Part shown: positions 30,456 through 37,853 of the stretch, piece by piece
How the letters are laid out: every line of letters starts with the position of its first letter
Numbering within the stretch: position 1 is the first letter of the stretch
Assembly (NCBI RefSeq): GCF_013372625.1
Contig: NZ_JABXFD010000569.1
Coordinates: forward strand, 1-37,853
DNA: 37,853 nucleotides
Source of the DNA: Actinomadura sp. BRA 177
GTDB taxonomy: Bacteria > Actinomycetota > Actinomycetes > Streptosporangiales > Streptosporangiaceae
Direction of reading: 5' to 3'
Program-made: the position numbers and the translations under genes
Notes under the pieces: generated by a model
What the model was told of the DNA's origin: nothing
Seen by the model: only the letters and a program-made list of their open reading frames with translations
Database searches by the model: none

Positions 30456-32869
30456 CACCCCGTCCGCACGCTCTCCCGGACGCGGAGGGACGGATCGGCC
30501 GCGGCGCGCTCGCGGAGCGTGTACAGCTCGTCCGGGGAGATGGGCATCGCGTCCACGCGGACGCCCTCCGCGTCCTCCACGGCAGAGGCGATCACCGCCG
30601 ACACCGGGATGACGCCCGCCTCCCCCGCACCCTTGATGCCGAGCGGGTTCAGCGGCGACGGGGTCTCCAGGTGGTCGGTCTCGATGCGCGGGATCTCCGT
30701 CGCGTACGGCATGAGGAAGTCCATGAAGGACGCGTTGAGCAGCTGCCCCGACTCGTCGTAGACCATCCGCTCGTACAGGGCCCCGCCGACGCCCTGCGCG
30801 ACGCCGCCGTGGATCTGGCCCTCGACGACCATCGGGTTGATGAGCCGCCCGCAGTCGTGGACGACGGCGTACCGCAGGATCGCGATCTCGGCGGTGTCCG
30901 GGTCGACCTCCACGATCGCGGCGTGCGCGCCGGCCGCGAACGTCGACCGGACGGGCGAGTAGTAGTCGCGCCCCTCCAGGCCGGGCTCGTCGCCGGACGC
31001 GACGGGCGGCTCGGTCACCGGGCGGCCCACCGCGAACTGCGTCGCCGCGGCGGCCTCCTCGTCGAACGCGTACCGCAGCGGGTTCGACAGGACCGCGACC
31101 GTCCGCAGCGGGACGGCCGCCGACCGGTCGCCGCGCACGTGCACGACGCCGTCGGTGATGTCCAGGTCATCCGGGTCGGCCTCCAGGGCCTCGCCGGCGA
31201 TGCGCAGCGCCTTGGCCCGGACCTTCCGGCTGGCCAGCGCGATCGCGTTGCCGCTCATCACGGCCGCGCGGGACGCGAACGTGCCGACCGCGTAGCCGAA
31301 CCTCCGCGTGTCGCCGGTCGTGACGTGGACGTCCTCGATCGGGACGCCCAGTTCGGCGGCGGCGATCTGCGCGAACACCGTCTCGTGGCCCTGGCCTTGC
31401 GAGGTCAGCCCGGTCGACACGTGCACGCGTCCGGCGGTGTCGATCTCGACGTGCCCGCCCTCGTACGGGCCGACGCCCGTGCCTTCGACGTAGATGCCGA
31501 GGCCGATGCCCAGATGGCGGCCCCGGGACGCGGCGGCGGCGCGTTCGGCTTCGAAGCCTTCCCAGCCGATCAGTTCGCGTGCCTTGCGGAGCAGTTCCGG
31601 ATAGTCGCCGGAGTCGTAGATCAGCGGGCGGCCGTCCTGGAACGTGAGGCCCTGGTCGTAGGGGAACTCGTCGGGCTGGATGAAGTTCGCGGCGCGCACG
31701 TCGGCGCGGTCGCGGCCGAGGTGGCGGGCGATGCGGTCCATCGTCCGCTCCATGCAGAACACGCCCTGCGGGCGGCCCGCGCCCCGGTACGGGGTGACGA
31801 TGAGGGTGTTGGTGTAGAGGCTCGTCACCTCCGCCCGGTACGCGCCGATCTTGTAGGGGCCGAGGAGCTGGGTGGACGTGACGATCGGGATGATGATCCC
31901 GTACGGGGTGTAGGCGCCGTGGTCGTGCCGGATCCGCACGTCCAGCCCGAGGACGCGGCCCTCGTCGTCGAACCCGACCCGCACGTCCTGCAACTGGCCG
32001 CGCTCGTGGGCGGCGGAGACGAAGTGCTCGCGGCGGTCCTCGGTCCACTTGATCTCGCGGTCCAGCAGCCGCGCCGCCCACGGGACGAGGATCTCCTCCG
32101 GCCACGGGTGGACGATCTTCACGCCGAACCCGCCGCCGACGTCCGGGGCGACCACCTCGACCTTGCCGTTCGGCAGCCCGAGCCGCGCCGCGATCGCGGC
32201 CCGCACGCTGGTGGACGCCTGCGTGGACGAGTACACGCGCAGCGACCCGTCGTCGGCGTCCCACCGCGCGTAGACGCCGCGTCCCTCCAGCGGCATCGAC
32301 GCGCTGCGCTCGATGGACAGGCTGAACTCCAGCACGTGCGGCGCCGACTCGATGGCGGCGGGCGCGTCCCCGTTCTCCTGGACGAGGACGGCCCCGACGT
32401 TCCCGGGCACGTCGTCGTGGACGAGATGTTCGGCCCGCGTCGCCGCCTCGATGCCGACGACGGCGGGCAGCGGCTCGTACTCGACGCGGATGCGCTCGGC
32501 GGCGTCCTCGGCCAGGTAGCGGTCGCGGGCGACGACCATCGCGACGGGCTCGCCGACATGCCGGACGACGTCGCGGGCCAGCGGGTATCCGGTGCGGCCG
32601 TGCGTCAGCGCGGGGTGCGGGATGAGGAGCGGCATCGGCTCACCGATCCGTCCGGGAAGGTCCTCGTAGGTGTAGATGGCGACGAGGCCGTCCACGTCGA
32701 GGGCCTCGGACACGTCGATGTCGGCGATCCGGGCGTGCGCGTGCGGCGACCGGACGAACGCCGCCGCGAGCGCGTCCTGCCCGAGGTCGTCGAGGTAGCG
32801 GCCGCGGCCGGTGATGAGCCGTCCGTCCTCGCGCCGCTCGACCCGTTCACCGAAGACGCGTGTGCCCAT
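30455..32869 (-). CDS. Molybdenum hydroxylase large subunit (CoxL-like, form II motif)
   Basis: An 804-residue xanthine dehydrogenase/CoxL-family subunit that binds the molybdopterin cytosine dinucleotide cofactor and hydroxylates the substrate. The active-site loop PYRGAGR is at 360-366, a GGGFGVK cofactor loop at 245-251, and the catalytic glutamate is E750 in GIKGAGEAG. True (form I) CO dehydrogenases carry CSFR in the loop; the GAGR form marks form II and other hydroxylases, so CO oxidation is unlikely. With a PucR regulator and an NCS2 permease nearby, a purine or other N-heterocycle is the best guess for the substrate. The ATG (32867-32869) is 3 bases after the 2Fe-2S subunit stop. It ends the four-gene operon. 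Confidence 0.9.
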   Translation of the reverse strand: MGTRVFGERVERREDGRLITGRGRYLDDLGQDALAAAFVRSPHAHARIADIDVSEALDVDGLVAIYTYEDLPGRIGEPMPLLIPHPALTHGRTGYPLARDVVRHVGEPVAMVVARDRYLAEDAAERIRVEYEPLPAVVGIEAATRAEHLVHDDVPGNVGAVLVQENGDAPAAIESAPHVLEFSLSIERSASMPLEGRGVYARWDADDGSLRVYSSTQASTSVRAAIAARLGLPNGKVEVVAPDVGGGFGVKIVHPWPEEILVPWAARLLDREIKWTEDRREHFVSAAHERGQLQDVRVGFDDEGRVLGLDVRIRHDHGAYTPYGIIIPIVTSTQLLGPYKIGAYRAEVTSLYTNTLIVTPYRGAGRPQGVFCMERTMDRIARHLGRDRADVRAANFIQPDEFPYDQGLTFQDGRPLIYDSGDYPELLRKARELIGWEGFEAERAAAASRGRHLGIGLGIYVEGTGVGPYEGGHVEIDTAGRVHVSTGLTSQGQGHETVFAQIAAAELGVPIEDVHVTTGDTRRFGYAVGTFASRAAVMSGNAIALASRKVRAKALRIAGEALEADPDDLDITDGVVHVRGDRSAAVPLRTVAVLSNPLRYAFDEEAAAATQFAVGRPVTEPPVASGDEPGLEGRDYYSPVRSTFAAGAHAAIVEVDPDTAEIAILRYAVVHDCGRLINPMVVEGQIHGGVAQGVGGALYERMVYDESGQLLNASFMDFLMPYATEIPRIETDHLETPSPLNPLGIKGAGEAGVIPVSAVIASAVEDAEGVRVDAMPISPDELYTLRERAAADPSLRVRESVRTG

Positions 32870-32872
32870 CCA

Positions 32873-33355
32873 TCACTCCTCAGCGAGCAGGTCGGCGGCG
32901 CGGTGCACCGACTTGACGATGTTCTGGTAGCCGGTGCAGCGGCACAGGTTCCCGGAGATCCCCTCAAGGACCTGGTCCTCGGTCGGTCGCGGCGTCTCCC
33001 GCAGCAGCGCGGTGACCGTGCAGAGGAAACCGGGTGTGCAGAAGCCGCATTGCAGGCCGTGGCATTCGCGGAACGCGCGCTGCACCGGCGACGGCGTCCC
33101 GTCCTCGGCGGCGAGCCCCTCCACGGTGGTGACCTCGTGGCCGGCGGCGGTGACGGCGAACATCAGGCACGACCGCACCGGCTCCCCGTCCAGCAGGATG
33201 GTGCAGCAGCCGCAGACGCCGTGCTCGCAGCCGACGTGCGTGCCGGTGAGCCCGAGGTCGTGCCGGAGCAGGTCCGACAGCAGCCGCCTCGCCGGGACGC
33301 GGGCGGTGCGGTGCGTCCCGTTGACGGTCAGCGCGACCTCGAAGCTCTCCTCCAT
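32873..33355 (-). CDS. Molybdenum hydroxylase 2Fe-2S subunit (CoxS-like)
   Basis: A 160-residue electron-transfer subunit with two 2Fe-2S clusters. The plant-ferredoxin cluster uses C43, C48, C51 and C63 (GCEHGVCGCCTILLDG), the second cluster C103, C106, C138 and C140 (QCGFCTPG and GNLCRCTGY). All eight ligands are present. It passes electrons from the Mo centre to FAD. The ATG (33353-33355) shares one base with the FAD subunit stop (TGATG), so the subunits are translationally coupled. Length and motifs match CoxS/XdhC-type subunits fully. Confidence 0.95.
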   Translation of the reverse strand: MEESFEVALTVNGTHRTARVPARRLLSDLLRHDLGLTGTHVGCEHGVCGCCTILLDGEPVRSCLMFAVTAAGHEVTTVEGLAAEDGTPSPVQRAFRECHGLQCGFCTPGFLCTVTALLRETPRPTEDQVLEGISGNLCRCTGYQNIVKSVHRAADLLAEE

Positions 33356-34218
33356 CAGTCCTCCGCCTTCCGCAGCGCCTCGGCCGCCGCCGTGCGCAAC
33401 GCGCGCTCGGTGAGCACGCCGGTCAGGTGCCGCCGGTATGCGACCCCGGCGTGAATGTCGGGTTCCGGGTCGATCTGTTCGCGGACGTGCGCGGCGGCGG
33501 CCGCCCAGTCGCCGTTCGGTCCGGCCGCATCGGTCAGGTCGAGGACGAGCGGCGTCGCGGCGATGCCCAGGTATCCGGCGCGGGCCGCCGACACCCGCAG
33601 GTCCTCGTCAAGGGTGACCAAGGCGGCGACTCCGGCGAGCGCGTAGTCGCCGTGCCGCCGGGCCGTCTCGGTGAACGCGGTGCCGGTGCGGGGCGGCGCC
33701 GCCGGGAAGAACGCGGAGACGGCCAGCTCACCGGGCTCCAGCGCCGATTCGAGGGGGCCGGTGAAGAACTCGGCGGCCGGGATCGTGCGGCGTCCCCGCG
33801 TCGACGCGGCCTCGACCGTCCCGCCGAGGACGGCCAGCACGGCGGGCAGCTCGGCGGCCGGGTCGGCGTGCGCGAGGCTGCCGACGACCGTGCCCCGGTT
33901 CCGGATGACGGGGTGCGCGACGTGCCGGAGCGCCTGCCCGAGCAGCGGCTGGACGGCCGCCGCCTCCGCCGACCGCTCGACCCGCGCGTGCCGGGCGAGC
34001 GCGCCGACCCGCACGCCCTCGTCCCCCACATGGAGCGTGTCGAGTTCGGCGACCCGGTTGATGTCGACCAGGTCCGGCGGCGCGGCGAGCCGCATGTTCA
34101 GCAGCGGGATGAGGCTCTGGCCGCCCGCGAGGACCTTGCCGCCCGGCGCAGCGGCGAGGGCGTCGAGCGCCTCGCCGACCGTGCCGGGGGCGTGGTAGCC
34201 GAACGGGGGCGGCTTCAC
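33355..34218 (-). CDS. Molybdenum hydroxylase FAD subunit (CoxM-like)
   Basis: A 287-residue FAD-binding subunit. The two FAD contacts of the family are seen: AGGQSLIPLLNMRLA (31-45) and RGTVVGSLAHADPAAELP (108-125, usually TIGGSLAHADP). The C-terminal half (YALAGVAALV and the following strands) is the CO dehydrogenase flavoprotein C-terminal domain. It hands electrons to the final acceptor. The start is GTG at 34216-34218, three bases after the permease stop. Genes run permease, FAD, 2Fe-2S, Mo subunit (M-S-L order). Confidence 0.94.
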   Translation of the reverse strand: MKPPPFGYHAPGTVGEALDALAAAPGGKVLAGGQSLIPLLNMRLAAPPDLVDINRVAELDTLHVGDEGVRVGALARHARVERSAEAAAVQPLLGQALRHVAHPVIRNRGTVVGSLAHADPAAELPAVLAVLGGTVEAASTRGRRTIPAAEFFTGPLESALEPGELAVSAFFPAAPPRTGTAFTETARRHGDYALAGVAALVTLDEDLRVSAARAGYLGIAATPLVLDLTDAAGPNGDWAAAAAHVREQIDPEPDIHAGVAYRRHLTGVLTERALRTAAAEALRKAED

Positions 34219-34221
34219 GCG

Positions 34222-35673
34222 TCAGCCCGCATCCGTGTTCGAGGCCGGGCGGACCGGGCCGCCGATCTCCTCCTCCGCCGGCGCGATGACGCCGCCGCCG
34301 TAGTCCTCCGGTCTGCGCAGCACGTTCAGGACGTGGTAGCCGAGCAGGACGGCGATGGTGCCGAGCGCGATGCCCTGCAGCGGGAAGTCGTCGGTGATCT
34401 GGAGTGTCACGTTCCCGATCGCCAGGATGATCGCCGCCGCGACCGGGACGAGGTTGACCGGGTCGGCGAAGTCGACCCGGTTCTCGATCCAGATCTTCGC
34501 GCCGAGCAGCCCGATCATCCCGTAGAGGACGACGGTGATGCCGCCGAGCACGCCGCCCGGCGTCGCGGCGACCAGCGCGCCGAACTTGGGGCACAGCCCG
34601 AACAGGATCGCCACGATCGCGGCGACGTAGTAGGCGGCGGTCGAGTAGATCCGGGTCGCGGCCATGACGCCGATGTTCTCGGCGTAGGTGGTGGTGGGCG
34701 AGCCGCCGACCGCGCTGGCCAGGGTGGTGCCGATACCGTCCGCGGTGATGGCGCGGCCGAGGACGGGGTTCAGGTCCTCGCCGGTCATCGCGGACACCGC
34801 CTTGACGTGCCCAGTGTTCTCCGCGATCAGCGCGATGACCGCGGGCAGCGCCAGCAGGATCGCCGAGGTTTTGAAGTCGGGGCCGTGCAGGCTCGGGAAC
34901 CCGAACCAGTCGGCGGCCTTCACGCCCGCGAAGTCGACCCGGTCGTGCGGGAACGCGGTGGCGATGCAGTAGGCGCCCTCGGACGTGCACGCCTTGCCCG
35001 CCCCGTCCAGCAGGTTCTGGCCGGGCAGAACCGACGTGATCCGGCCCGCGGTGTTGTCGAGAATCCACGAAAGGACGAAGCCGAAGATCAGCGCCAGCAG
35101 GATCGTGATGCGCGCCCAGAAGCCGCGCAGCAGCACCGCGCACAGCACCGCGAAACCGAGCGTGGCGAGCGCGACCCACTGGTCCTGCGGCCAGTAGACG
35201 GTGGCGACCACGGGCGCGAGGTTGAAGCCGATGAGCATGACCACGGCGCCGGTCACCACGGGCGGGAACACCCGGTGGATGACCTGGGCCCCCGCGAAGT
35301 GGATCAGCACGCCGATCAGCGCGAGCACGGCGCCCGAGACGAGGATCGCGCCGGTCACGGTCGCGCTGTCGCCGCCCGCCGCGCGGATCGCCGCGACCGC
35401 GCCGACGAACGAGGCGCTCGTGCCGAGGTAGCTCGGCACCCGGCCGCCGACGATCAGCAGGAACAGGATCGTCGCGACCCCGGACATCATGATGGCGAGG
35501 TTGGGGTCCAGCCCCATCACGATGGGGAACACGAACGTCGCGCCGAACATCGCCACCACGTGCTGGGCGCCGATGCCGGCGGTGCGCGGCCACGACAGCC
35601 GCTCGTCCGGGCGGACGACCTCCCCGGGCGGCGGCGTCTTCCCGTCGCCGTGCAGTTTCCAGCCGATCACCAT
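34222..35673 (-). CDS. NCS2-family purine/uracil permease
   Basis: A 483-residue nucleobase transporter of the NCS2/NAT family (SLC23), with about 14 hydrophobic segments. It shows QHVVAMFGAT (37-46), the substrate-binding glutamate in AENTGHVKAV (284-293; the same place as UraA Glu241), and the NAT signature AENIGVMAATR (331-341). UraA-like members take up uracil, others xanthine or urate by proton symport; the operon with a Mo-hydroxylase suggests an oxidisable purine or pyrimidine-like base. The ATG (35671-35673) has a strong GGAGG about 8-12 bases upstream. It is the first gene of the operon and lies behind the PucR gene on the same strand, after a 144-base gap containing a perfect palindrome. 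Confidence 0.93.
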   Translation of the reverse strand: MVIGWKLHGDGKTPPPGEVVRPDERLSWPRTAGIGAQHVVAMFGATFVFPIVMGLDPNLAIMMSGVATILFLLIVGGRVPSYLGTSASFVGAVAAIRAAGGDSATVTGAILVSGAVLALIGVLIHFAGAQVIHRVFPPVVTGAVVMLIGFNLAPVVATVYWPQDQWVALATLGFAVLCAVLLRGFWARITILLALIFGFVLSWILDNTAGRITSVLPGQNLLDGAGKACTSEGAYCIATAFPHDRVDFAGVKAADWFGFPSLHGPDFKTSAILLALPAVIALIAENTGHVKAVSAMTGEDLNPVLGRAITADGIGTTLASAVGGSPTTTYAENIGVMAATRIYSTAAYYVAAIVAILFGLCPKFGALVAATPGGVLGGITVVLYGMIGLLGAKIWIENRVDFADPVNLVPVAAAIILAIGNVTLQITDDFPLQGIALGTIAVLLGYHVLNVLRRPEDYGGGVIAPAEEEIGGPVRPASNTDAG

Positions 35674-35720
35674 CGGGGGCCCCTCCTACAATGCTCATCC
35701 GACCGCGTTCATGCGGGCAA

Positions 35721-35732
35721 GGTAGATCTACC
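35721..35732. promoter_or_regulatory. 12-bp perfect palindrome GGTAGATCTACC, candidate operator
   Basis: GGTAGATCTACC is fully self-complementary and lies about 48 bases upstream of the NCS2 permease start, beside a TTGCCC hexamer on the minus strand that could be a -35. It would be well placed for PucR or another regulator to control the operon. The same sequence is not found upstream of pucR. Confidence 0.45.
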
Positions 35733-35817
35733 CTGATGGCCGGGCATCGGCGACTTCTGCCAAAGCCCGGACCGGCTATTGGGAGGACCGGCCGGCGCAG
35801 GCCCGGTTACACTACCC

Positions 35818-37557
35818 TCAGATACCGCGCATGCGCAGAACGTGCAGAGCGAGGGTGAGGTTGAGCCGCAGATGCGCGTCCTCGGTGAAGGCGCCGAGCA
35901 TCCGTTCCAGCTTCCCGATGCGGTACCGGAGCGTGTTGTAGTGGAAGTGGAGCCTGCGCGCCGTCTCGGCGACGTTGAGGTTGGTCTCCAGCAGCACCTG
36001 CAGGGTGCGGCGCAGGTCGACCAGTTCCGGCTCGTCGTCGGCGGCGAGGTCGCCCAGCGTCTCCCGGACGAACGCGTGCAGCTCCCCCGGGTCCGACACC
36101 AGGCTGAGCAGCCGGTACACGCCGAGCTGGTCGAAGTGCGCCCGCGCGCCCGCGCCGTTCAGCTGGCGCCCGACCCGGACGGCCTTCACCGCCTGCTCGT
36201 ACGCCTCCGGCAGCGCCGCCGGGGAGGCCACCGTCCGGCTGATGCCGGTGGAGAACGTCCGCCGCACCGGCAGATGTTCGGCGAAGATCGACGAAGCCTC
36301 CTTCACCATCGCCTGCACCGGCCCGGCCGCCCACTCGGCGGGGTCCTCGCCGTCCGCGCCGACGACCGCGACGACCTCGTGCGCGAAGCTCGCGACGGCC
36401 GCGCCCTTGTCGTGCCGGCGGACGGCCGTCGTCCACGCTGCGGCCAGCCGCTCCTGCGCGGACCGCTCCTCGGCCCCGCGGCTCCTGCCGTCCGGGTCGG
36501 GCGCCTTCCCGCGCCCCTTGCCGTCGGCGTCGCGCGGGCGGCCGTCCAGCTCGGCGACGAGCACCATCATCGGGCGGTCCAGGTCCCAGCCGAAGCCGCC
36601 GCAGTGCGCGACGACGCGGTCGTCGTCGCCGGCGCGCCCGGCGAGGATGTCGCGCAGGAAGTCGGCGCGGTACTTGCTCTCCACCGCCGCGACGGCCTGC
36701 TGCTTGGTCACCACGAGCGCGGCGACGGTCGCGGCGCGCTCCAGGATGCCGAGGTCGGTGGCGCGCAGCGTGCCGGCGGGGGTGAACGCGACGATCCGGC
36801 CGTGGTCGAAGCCGCCCGCCATCACGGGCACGACCAGGTGGTCGCCGGTGCCGTGCGCGCCGATGACGCCGCAGCCGCCGCGCCCGCAGGCCGCGTGCCG
36901 GCCCGCGTCGAACGCGCGCATCGCCTGGACGTGCTCGTCCGGCCCGGCGCCGGCGAGCACGCGCTGCTCGCCGTCCAGCACCACGACCGCGACGTCCAGC
37001 AGCGTCGCGACCTCGTCCACGACCTCCTGCAGGCCGCCGCCGCACAGCACGATCTGCACGAGCGCGCGGTGCACCTCCTCGGTGCGGGCGAGGACGGCCG
37101 CCTGCCGGTTCAGGATGTCGGTCAGGACCTGGTTCAGGATGTCGTCGAAGCCGACGTCGTTCGGGAGCAGGATCAGCGGGAAGCCGCGCCGGTCCGCCTG
37201 CGCGATCATCTCGGCGGGCAGGGAGTCCAGGTAGCGGCCCAGCTTGATGGCCAGGGCCGCGAGGCCGCGCTCGTCCAGGTCGGCGACCAGGTTGTCGAGC
37301 GACTGGGGGGTGTTGCGCAGGGGGTAGCCGGTGGTGAGGAGCAGCTCGTTCGGTTTGACCCACGACAGGATGTCGGGGACCTCCATCACGTTGAGCCGCT
37401 GGACGACGCGCTCGAGTCCGGCGCGGCCGGCGATGAGGCGGGCGCCGTTCAGGGTGCTGACGCCGAGGACCTCGCCGACGGACAGGCCGTAGGTCAGTGT
37501 TCCGGTACTCGCGAGCCGGAGGGCCGGTGGGCCCGGGTCCGCAGTGGTGTAGCTCAT
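35818..37557 (-). CDS. PucR-family transcriptional regulator
   Basis: A 579-residue regulator. An N-terminal PucR domain (about 20-140: LSVGEVLGVSTLNGARLIAG, PDILSWVKPNELLLTTGY) senses the signal, a middle region (about 160-500) resembles the GGDEF-like CdaR domain, and a C-terminal HTH_30 (about 524-554, NVAETARRLHFHYNTLRYR) binds DNA. PucR of Bacillus controls purine breakdown; actinomycete members often sit beside catabolic genes. I chose the ATG at 37555-37557, with GAGGTGA about 9 bases upstream; a GTG 4 codons earlier is possible. It faces the same way as the permease-hydroxylase operon behind it and is divergent from the gene starting at 37768, so both may be its targets. Confidence 0.92.
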   Translation of the reverse strand: MSYTTADPGPPALRLASTGTLTYGLSVGEVLGVSTLNGARLIAGRAGLERVVQRLNVMEVPDILSWVKPNELLLTTGYPLRNTPQSLDNLVADLDERGLAALAIKLGRYLDSLPAEMIAQADRRGFPLILLPNDVGFDDILNQVLTDILNRQAAVLARTEEVHRALVQIVLCGGGLQEVVDEVATLLDVAVVVLDGEQRVLAGAGPDEHVQAMRAFDAGRHAACGRGGCGVIGAHGTGDHLVVPVMAGGFDHGRIVAFTPAGTLRATDLGILERAATVAALVVTKQQAVAAVESKYRADFLRDILAGRAGDDDRVVAHCGGFGWDLDRPMMVLVAELDGRPRDADGKGRGKAPDPDGRSRGAEERSAQERLAAAWTTAVRRHDKGAAVASFAHEVVAVVGADGEDPAEWAAGPVQAMVKEASSIFAEHLPVRRTFSTGISRTVASPAALPEAYEQAVKAVRVGRQLNGAGARAHFDQLGVYRLLSLVSDPGELHAFVRETLGDLAADDEPELVDLRRTLQVLLETNLNVAETARRLHFHYNTLRYRIGKLERMLGAFTEDAHLRLNLTLALHVLRMRGI

Positions 37558-37606
37558 GCCAGGGGTCACCTCGCTTTTGGTGCGTACATCGTCCGTGACG
37601 ACGTGA

Positions 37607-37636
37607 TCGCTACCGGTTCCTGATCAAAAATGACAA
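37607..37636 (-). promoter_or_regulatory. Candidate sigma-70 promoter for pucR
   Basis: On the minus strand TTGTCA (37636-37631) and TAGCGA (37612-37607) are 18 bases apart. The TTGTCA is part of one of two ATGACAAC direct repeats (37630-37637 and 37649-37656, start-to-start 19 bases), a possible regulator site. This A/T-rich patch stands out from its surroundings. Confidence 0.4.
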
Positions 37637-37767
37637 CAAAGACGAACGATGACAACCATCCTTGGCAGCTTTCTCCATACGTCCGGTGCGGGGCCCGTTC
37701 TACCGTCGTCGCGAGGCCGGGCCGTCCGCGCGCCGGGCGGCCACCGACACCGGCCTCGGGAGGATCC

Positions 37768-37853
37768 GTGACTGCCCTCGTCCGCGACCCGATCCCGCTG
37801 CCGGCGAGGCCGGGGCGGCGGCCGCCCCGGCCTCGCCGGCAGCGGGATCGGGT
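37768..37853 (+). CDS. Divergent gene, 5' end only (partial)
   Basis: GTG at 37768 with GGGAGG 4 bases upstream opens a frame that runs to the window edge; the peptide begins MTALVRDPIPLPARPG. From about residue 7 the DNA is a perfect palindrome, so only the first 17 or so residues are safe; the rest may be artefact. It is divergent from pucR, and by position might belong to the same catabolic pathway. Family not recognisable. Confidence 0.5.
   Translation, partial: MTALVRDPIPLPARPGRRPPRPRRQRDR
37787..37853. repeat. Perfect 33-bp inverted repeat ending at the window edge
   Basis: 37787-37819 and 37821-37853 are exact reverse complements around a single base (37820). The right arm ends exactly at the last base of the window, so the symmetry may continue beyond it. 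A one-base loop is unusual for a natural hairpin, and a fold-back join at a contig end would give just this picture. Confidence 0.9.

Noticed and set aside
30455..33355. Annotation as aerobic CO dehydrogenase
   Set aside because: The large-subunit loop is PYRGAGR rather than the CSFR form of true CO dehydrogenases, and the context is a nucleobase permease and PucR.
30671..33454. A 927-codon open frame on the plus strand
   Set aside because: It mirrors the Mo and 2Fe-2S subunit genes, which have all their motifs; the frame itself is low-complexity Asp/Val/Arg-rich.
37787..37853. Telomere-type terminal palindrome of a linear replicon
   Set aside because: There is a single palindrome next to a gene start rather than a series of terminal hairpins, and the perfect fold at the edge fits an artefact better.

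Overview
The window reads as chromosomal DNA of a high-GC filamentous actinomycete, probably from the Streptosporangiales/Thermomonosporaceae (Actinomadura-like). The grounds are very high GC at third codon positions, frequent GTG and TTG starts, many 4-base ATGA/GTGA gene overlaps, and actinomycete-typical families: XRE/DUF5753 regulators with DUF397 partners, a stand-alone RsbW-like ATPase, a DUF222-HNH nuclease, an ECF42-type sigma factor with its DGPF partner, and a PucR regulator. The genus is inference only. No rRNA, tRNA, CRISPR array, insertion sequence or phage gene was recognised.

Layout. 1-1.9 kb: an ECF sigma factor with a translationally coupled partner cut by the window edge, then a DapC-like aminotransferase. 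1.9-5.5 kb: one minus-strand operon for an ABC-2 exporter (ATPase, permease) and a DesK/DesR-type two-component system. 5.6-6.9 kb: an NAD(P)-binding oxidoreductase divergent from a TetR regulator, with a perfect 20-bp inverted repeat between them. 6.9-10.1 kb: a MatB-like acyl-CoA synthetase coupled to a family III CoA-transferase, divergent from a small P-loop kinase. 10.1-12.1 kb: a gene-free 700-bp stretch holding short tandem repeats and a 167-bp palindromic element with 14-bp terminal inverted repeats, followed by a DUF222-HNH nuclease with an apparently leaderless promoter. 12.1-17.5 kb: a methyltransferase, a small protein, a large NB-ARC/LuxR regulator and an MFS exporter. 17.5-19.9 kb: a membrane protein, two tandem DUF397 genes, their XRE regulator and a divergent anti-sigma-like ATPase. 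20-21.7 kb: an AraC regulator and a secreted I36-like protein. 21.8-23.4 kb: the ECF42 sigma/DGPF pair with a matching self-promoter. 23.5-27.3 kb: hydantoinase/oxoprolinase hyuB and hyuA. 27.5-30.3 kb: FKBP prolyl isomerase, Pr6Pr-type membrane protein, membrane-anchored CoxG-like protein and secreted polysaccharide deacetylase. 30.4-37.6 kb: a molybdenum-hydroxylase operon (NCS2 permease, FAD subunit, 2Fe-2S subunit, Mo subunit) next to a PucR regulator; a further gene starts divergently at 37768.

How the genes work together. The right third is best read as uptake and hydroxylation of a purine or another N-heterocycle: PucR regulator, NCS2 importer and three-subunit Mo-hydroxylase, with CoxG possibly assisting assembly. 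The Mo subunit carries the GAGR-type loop of form II enzymes, so true CO dehydrogenase activity is unlikely. HyuAB could add ATP-dependent ring opening, but this link is speculative. The middle is regulator-rich accessory DNA. The last 67 bases form a perfect palindrome ending exactly at the window edge, which is more likely a fold-back assembly artefact than biology.
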